DNA of 64,000 bases from positions 85,473-149,472 of the forward strand of contig UQXA01000002.1 in the NCBI GenBank assembly GCA_900544865.1, in the 5' to 3' direction. How positions within the stretch are numbered: the first letter of the stretch is position 1; the number at the start of each line of letters is the position of its first letter. Shown piece after piece: positions 60,062 through 64,000 of the stretch. The DNA is from an uncultured Collinsella sp. (lineage in GTDB: Bacteria; Actinomycetota; Coriobacteriia; Coriobacteriales; Coriobacteriaceae). The notes under the pieces are model-generated. The model was not told the origin of the DNA and made no database searches. It was given only the letters and a program-made list of their open reading frames with translations. Made by a program: the position numbers and the translations under genes.

Positions 60062-61756
60062 CTATTCGCCGGTAGGCGGTTGCGGTGCGGACGAGGTGCG
60101 GGTCGAGCCTTCGCCGCCGTCCTGGCGCGGCTTGCGGGAGCGACGGCGACGGCGACGCTTTTGACCCTGGTCGGTCGAGCCCTCGCCACCGCGATTCTCA
60201 CGCGGTTCGCACTCGTCGCGAGCGCCGCCGTGCGAAGCCTTGGCGGCAGCTCCTCCGCCATCGCCGGGGCGACGGCGCGTGACCTTGACTTCGCCATCCG
60301 AAACCTGATCGGCCACAGAAGGAATCGAGGGCTTCTGCTGCGTGCCCGAGGAATGGCGACGACGCGGACGTGGCGCGCGCTCCTCCTCGCCACGCGGCTT
60401 GCCGCCCTTGTCGGCAGGCGCATCGGAACCCGAGCCACCCTTGGGAGCGGCACCGGCTTCGCGAGCGGCTGCGGCGCGGAAGGCGTCCTCGCGCTCCTCG
60501 CTCGACAGGTGGCGGCGACGACGGCGCGTGGGGTTCATGCCACCGCCGCGATTTTGCTGCTGGGGCTGCTGAGCCTCGCGCTCGCGGGAAGCGTTCTTGC
60601 CCGCGGTCTCGCCATTGTCGACGGACGCTGCGCGCTTGCGGCGGCGACGGCCATCGGCCGCCCCCTCGGCCTCGAGCGCCTCGGCCTTGCCGCGGCCCTT
60701 TCCACGGCCACGGCCCTCGCTCTGGCCCTGGCCGGCGCGAGCATCGGATTCGGCATCGCGACGACGGCGCTTGGGCATCGATGTCCCGGCCAGACGATCG
60801 GCACTCGACAGACCATCGCCCACGTCGACGCCGTTCTCGCGATCGAGTTCCATGAGCGCCAGGCGCATTTCGGGCGACTCGATGCACTCGAGCACGTCGC
60901 GCGTCACGCAGTCGGGGCGGCAGTTGCAGCCCTGCTCGGCGGCCTTCTTTTTGCAGCCCTCCGAGCACGTCATATCGGCCAGGTTGACCTTAAAGACTTT
61001 GCCGTTCTCCAGGCGCAGCACCAGCTGCTCACGCGGCGTGTCATATTCCTGGATACGTGCCTTGCCGAGCGGCGTATCGATGAGCGTCTTCTTTTTGGGC
61101 GCACGGCTCTTAAAGTCCTTGTACGCCTCGAACTCATAGCGCAAACAGCACATCAGGCGGCCGCATACGCCGCTGATCTTGGACGAGTTGAGCGGCAGGT
61201 CTTGCTCTTTTGCCATGCGAATCGAGACGGGCTCAAACTGTCCGCCAAAGCGCGTGCAGCAGAGCTCCTGTCCGCATTGGGCATAGCCGCCCACCAGGCG
61301 GGTCTCGTCGCGCACGCCAATCTGGCGCATGTCGACGCGAATGTGCAGCGTCGAGGACAGATCCTTGACGAGCTGACGAAAATCGACGCGCTCCTCGGCC
61401 GCAAAGTAAAACACGGCCTTCTCGCCGCCAAACAGGTACTCGACGCCGACCGGCTTCATCTCGAGGTCGAGCTCTTTGACCAGACGGCGGAAATCGACCA
61501 TGGCCTCGTCGCCCTGAATGGCCAGGTCGTCGGCGAGCTGCAGGTCGATGTCGCTCGCCACGCGCAGCACGGGCTTGAGCGGCTGGCCGATCTCGTCCTG
61601 CGGCACCTCGAAGGGGTCTGCCGTGACCAGGCCGATCTCGGTTCCGCGCTCGGTGGAGCAGATAGCATAATCGGCCTCGAGGATATCCAGATCCTGCGGG
61701 TCGAACCACAGGTCGCGCGAGGCGTAGGTAAACTTAACGGGTACGACTAACGGCAT
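60062..61756 (-). CDS. PSP1/YaaT (RicT)-like protein with long basic tail
   Basis: 564 residues. Residues 1-290 are the PSP1/YaaT domain, with Cys motifs CGQELCCTRFGG and CGRLMCCLRYEFEAYKDF, and a late Cys-rich stretch (CSEGCKKKAAEQGCNCRPDC). YaaT (RicT) in Bacillus forms the RicAFT complex that aids RNA processing. From about 310 the chain is low-complexity with many Arg/Gly/Ser/Glu runs (RRRRRR near the end), about 250 residues longer than usual. Overlaps holB by 10 bases. Confidence 0.88.
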   Translation of the reverse strand: MPLVVPVKFTYASRDLWFDPQDLDILEADYAICSTERGTEIGLVTADPFEVPQDEIGQPLKPVLRVASDIDLQLADDLAIQGDEAMVDFRRLVKELDLEMKPVGVEYLFGGEKAVFYFAAEERVDFRQLVKDLSSTLHIRVDMRQIGVRDETRLVGGYAQCGQELCCTRFGGQFEPVSIRMAKEQDLPLNSSKISGVCGRLMCCLRYEFEAYKDFKSRAPKKKTLIDTPLGKARIQEYDTPREQLVLRLENGKVFKVNLADMTCSEGCKKKAAEQGCNCRPDCVTRDVLECIESPEMRLALMELDRENGVDVGDGLSSADRLAGTSMPKRRRRDAESDARAGQGQSEGRGRGKGRGKAEALEAEGAADGRRRRKRAASVDNGETAGKNASREREAQQPQQQNRGGGMNPTRRRRRHLSSEEREDAFRAAAAREAGAAPKGGSGSDAPADKGGKPRGEEERAPRPRRRHSSGTQQKPSIPSVADQVSDGEVKVTRRRPGDGGGAAAKASHGGARDECEPRENRGGEGSTDQGQKRRRRRRSRKPRQDGGEGSTRTSSAPQPPTGE

Positions 61757-62874
61757 TTCAGTGCCTTCCTGATATCGAACAGCATGACCTCGATGGCCAG
61801 CTGGGGAGTAACGTTTCTGGCGATGTTGCGCTCGGCGGTTGCGACCGCCTCGAGCGCCCGGGTGGCGCCCGCAACATTGGTCGCGGCGGCAAGCCGACCG
61901 ATCGTGTCGCGCACATCCTCGTTCACGACGTCGGCCGCCTCATCCTGAAGCGTCAGCAGCACGTCGCGCATGAGCGTCCGCGCGCTCGCCAGCGCTTCCA
62001 TGATACCCGAACGCTCGCGCGCGTTGAGTTCGCGCTTGTTGCGGTCCTCAAGCTGCTTCAATGCTCCACGCGACAGGTAGTCGGCGTTTTGCTCGAGCAC
62101 CTTTTCCTGCGTGGACTTGACCTCGGCGAGCGGAGCCTTAACGGCGACGATGAGCGACTTGGCGCGACTGAGCACGTCGGCCTCGTCGGCGGCAATGAGT
62201 GAGTCGATGGCACGGACCATCTGACGGCGGGCGTCCTGGCGCTCGGCACTCTTAAGGAACTCGATGCCGCGCGTGGGGCTCCCCGCCACGGCGACCGCCA
62301 TGCGACAGCGTGCGAGATCCTGGCCCGTCGCGCGACTCACGGCCTGCGCGGCCGCGGTGGGCGACACCAGCCGAAACGGCACGCACTGACAGCGGCTCAC
62401 GATGGTGGGCAGCATCACGTCTGCCGAGGTGCCCAGCAGGATGAACATGACGCCCTCGGGCGGCTCCTCGAGCGTTTTGAGCAATGCGTTGGCGGTGTTG
62501 GCGCGCAGCTGCTCGACACGGTCGATGATGTAGACCTTGGCCTTGGCACGGATGGGCGCCAGCGGCACGTCATCGAGCAGCTCACGAGTCTGGGCAATGA
62601 GGTAGCCCGTGGCGCTCTCGGGCGTGTAATAGTGCACGTCAGGATGCGTATGCCGAGCAACGCGTACGCAGCTGTCGCATGCTCCGCAGCCGTCCTGCTC
62701 GCACAGGAAGGCTTGGGCGAGTGCCCATGCGGCATCGAGCTTGCCGGCACCAGGCGCGCCCAAAAACAGATAGGCGTGCGATGCGCGGCCGCTGGCGACG
62801 GCGTTGGTCAAAAAGTCGCGCACGCGCTGTTGGGTGTCGAGCTTGGCCAGCAGGCTTGCCTGATCGGGGGCCAT
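61747..62874 (-). CDS. holB: DNA polymerase III delta-prime subunit
   Basis: 375 residues from ATG 62874 (AGGAGG upstream). The clamp-loader AAA fold has AYLFLGAPGAGKLDAAWALA, with Leu where an active Walker A has Thr/Ser, so it probably does not hydrolyse ATP. It has a zinc module CEQDGCGACDSC, IDRVEQLRANTANALLKTLEEPP, and the sensor region TIVSRCQCV. It sits between tmk and yaaT as in many bacteria. Confidence 0.92.
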   Translation of the reverse strand: MAPDQASLLAKLDTQQRVRDFLTNAVASGRASHAYLFLGAPGAGKLDAAWALAQAFLCEQDGCGACDSCVRVARHTHPDVHYYTPESATGYLIAQTRELLDDVPLAPIRAKAKVYIIDRVEQLRANTANALLKTLEEPPEGVMFILLGTSADVMLPTIVSRCQCVPFRLVSPTAAAQAVSRATGQDLARCRMAVAVAGSPTRGIEFLKSAERQDARRQMVRAIDSLIAADEADVLSRAKSLIVAVKAPLAEVKSTQEKVLEQNADYLSRGALKQLEDRNKRELNARERSGIMEALASARTLMRDVLLTLQDEAADVVNEDVRDTIGRLAAATNVAGATRALEAVATAERNIARNVTPQLAIEVMLFDIRKALKCR

Positions 62875-62875
62875 G

Positions 62876-63559
62876 TTACTCGGCCTCCTGGGCAAGCGCG
62901 GCGGCGACGGCGTCTTGCGGAATGTCGAGACCGTACGCGCGAACCTGCTCGACCGTCTTCGCAAAGACTTCCTCGACGGTCGCGGTGGCGTCGATGAGCT
63001 TTACGCGATTTGGTTCCTCGGCGGCAATGGCGCTAAACCCCTCGTAAACACGCTCCTGGAATGCCATGCCTTTTGCCTCCATGCGATCTGCCGCGCCACG
63101 GGCTGCCATGCGTAGCGCCGCCTGCTCGGGCGTGATGTGGTAGACAAGCGTGAGCGCCGGGTGTGTTCCCGCGACGGCCAGGTTATTGGCATCGCACACT
63201 ATCTGGCGATCGAGGCCGTCGGCAAATGCCTGGTAGCAGGTCGTGGAGTCGTAGAAGCGATCGCACAGGACTACCTTGCCGGCCGCGAGGGCGGGAGCTA
63301 TGACCTCGTGCACCAACTGGGCACGCGCCGCCTCGTAGAGCAGCAACTCGCAGGTGTCGCCCATCGCCGTATTGGCGGGGTCGAGCAGCAGAGCACGGAT
63401 CTTTTCGCTGATGGCGGTGCCGCCCGGCTCGCGCAGGCTCACAACCTGGTAGCCAGCGAGTTCGAGCGCGCGGGCAAGCAGACGCGCCTGCGTGGACTTG
63501 CCGGCACCATCGACGCCCTCGAGCGTGATAAAGCTATGTTGAGCGGGCTCAAAAGCCAT
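62876..63559 (-). CDS. tmk: Thymidylate kinase
   Basis: 227 residues. P-loop ITLEGVDGAGKSTQARLLAR, dTMP-binding REPGGTAISEKIRALLLD, catalytic DRFYDSTTCYQ, and a lid region with RMAARGAADRMEAKG. It phosphorylates dTMP to dTDP for DNA synthesis. First gene of the tmk-holB-yaaT operon; one base separates it from holB. Confidence 0.95.
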   Translation of the reverse strand: MAFEPAQHSFITLEGVDGAGKSTQARLLARALELAGYQVVSLREPGGTAISEKIRALLLDPANTAMGDTCELLLYEAARAQLVHEVIAPALAAGKVVLCDRFYDSTTCYQAFADGLDRQIVCDANNLAVAGTHPALTLVYHITPEQAALRMAARGAADRMEAKGMAFQERVYEGFSAIAAEEPNRVKLIDATATVEEVFAKTVEQVRAYGLDIPQDAVAAALAQEAE

Positions 63560-63669
63560 GAGCGCAGCCCCTTCCTATAAGGCGCGTAAATGCAGATATA
63601 TCAACCAAGTCATGATACCCCAGGGGCAGGCGCGCCCCAAATCGGGCCTAGTCATTGGGGACGTTCTAA

Positions 63670-63738
63670 AGTTGCGGTGAAATAGGGACTGGTTGAAGCC
63701 CTGAGACCGCCAAACAGTCCCTATTTCACCGCAACTTA
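63670..63738. repeat. AAGTTGCGGTG inverted-repeat element, copy 2 (perfect)
   Basis: Arms 63670-63692 and 63716-63738 are perfectly complementary over 23 bp (AAGTTGCGGTGAAATAGGGA...) around a 23-base loop. It is the same element as at 20951-21019. GGGGACGTTCT lies just before it, as its complement does near the other copy. Confidence 0.75.
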
Positions 63739-63805
63739 TGATGGGGAATTTTGGACGCTGGGTATAATCGTCGTATTGCATTGAAATGTGGCGAAAGGAG
63801 TGGCA

Positions 63806-63951
63806 ATGTCTCGGTATTGCGCCTCGTGCGGCAAACTTCTTGCAGATGATGCCAAGTTCTGCACCTCATGCGGTGCACCCGTTGAGCAGACAACCGCAAG
63901 CAATGGCCAACCCGCGTTTGAGCAGACCGGCTTCCTCGATACGCCGCAAGC
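63806..63951 (+). CDS. Zinc-ribbon protein, 3' end lost in adapter
   Basis: ATG 63806 with AAAGGAG five bases upstream. The first 48 codons encode a zinc ribbon MSRYCASCGKLLADDAKFC...CGAPVEQ with four Cys, typical of proteins that continue into a membrane or disordered region. At 63952 the genome sequence is replaced by sequencing adapter, so the rest is missing. Confidence 0.8.
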
Positions 63952-64000
63952 CTGTCTCTTATACACATCTCCGAGCCCACGAGACTCCTGAGCATCTCGT
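63952..64000. other. Sequencing adapter (Nextera read-through), not genomic
   Basis: CTGTCTCTTATACACATCT (63952-63970) is the Tn5 mosaic end, followed by CCGAGCCCACGAGAC, the 8-base TCCTGAGC (as I recall, the N704 i7 index) and ATCTCGT, the start of P7. The order is exactly that of a Nextera read-through. It should be trimmed. Confidence 0.97.

Noticed and set aside
60080..61750. 556-residue plus-strand frame opposite yaaT
   Set aside because: Ala/Leu/Arg-rich antisense frame; the minus strand has clear PSP1 cysteine motifs and operon context.
63726..63995. Minus-strand frames at the right edge
   Set aside because: They begin within adapter sequence and are artefacts.

Overview
The window is about 60% GC, gene-dense DNA that reads like a gut Coriobacteriia genome of the Collinsella type. 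That placement is inference from gene content and style: many PTS sugar systems, LacI/DeoR/GntR regulators, a membrane-bound LuxR regulator, a class II GalT and short palindromic intergenic repeats. No 16S rRNA or ribosomal protein is present to confirm it. The last 49 bases are a Nextera-type sequencing adapter, so the right edge is a contig end with uncleaned adapter. The left edge cuts through a gene.

Layout. 1-8.8 kb: a membrane LuxR regulator running off the left edge, a BceAB-type ABC exporter, a Nudix-Vsr fusion protein, a class II ketose-bisphosphate aldolase and a divergent DeoR regulator. 8.9-14.4 kb: a flavodiiron protein, a LacI regulator and galKT. 14.5-16.0 kb: a DUF4143 ATPase flanked by 35-bp direct repeats. 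16.1-26.3 kb: the lactose/tagatose-6-phosphate system (lacC, lacX, lacB, lacA, lacF, LacI, lacE, lacG). 26.4-38.6 kb: two further lactose/cellobiose-type PTS cassettes, with a second 6-phospho-glycosidase, LacI, GntR and DeoR regulators, one truncated DeoR copy and galM. 38.7-49.2 kb: tRNA-Thr, a YhcH protein, second lacC and lacX copies, then a GalNAc block (nagA, agaS, a GntR regulator and a mannose-family PTS that contains a YajC-like gene). 49.7-63.6 kb: mostly housekeeping genes on the minus strand (isocitrate dehydrogenase-type enzyme, DegV, HPF, solute-binding lipoprotein, comF, PSP1/YaaT, holB, tmk).

How the genes work together. Lactose enters as a 6-phosphate through LacF/LacE and is split by LacG. 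Galactose-6-P then passes through LacAB, LacC and probably the aldolase at 6.8 kb. GalNAc-6-P from the mannose-family PTS would pass through NagA and AgaS to the same intermediate, tagatose-6-P, which explains a second lacC next to that cluster. Free galactose is handled by GalM, GalK and GalT. Shared operator-like motifs tie the parts together: GAACA half-sites in front of the aldolase, lacA and lacF; CTGGTAGTAACCA in front of agaS and the GalNAc PTS; LacI palindromes in front of both lacE-type genes and galK; and an ACCGTTCAC motif in most PTS/sugar promoters.

The most interesting unexplained structures are two roughly 138-nt elements immediately after lacC and lacB, whose stems differ in sequence but stay complementary (a candidate structured RNA), and three arrays of 56-nt palindromic units with an 80-nt period in convergent intergenic regions. 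Also notable are the Nudix-Vsr fusion, a LuxR protein whose DNA-binding domain lies between membrane domains, a dehydrogenase with a His/Cys-rich tail, and relics of nagA and deoR that show recent rearrangement.
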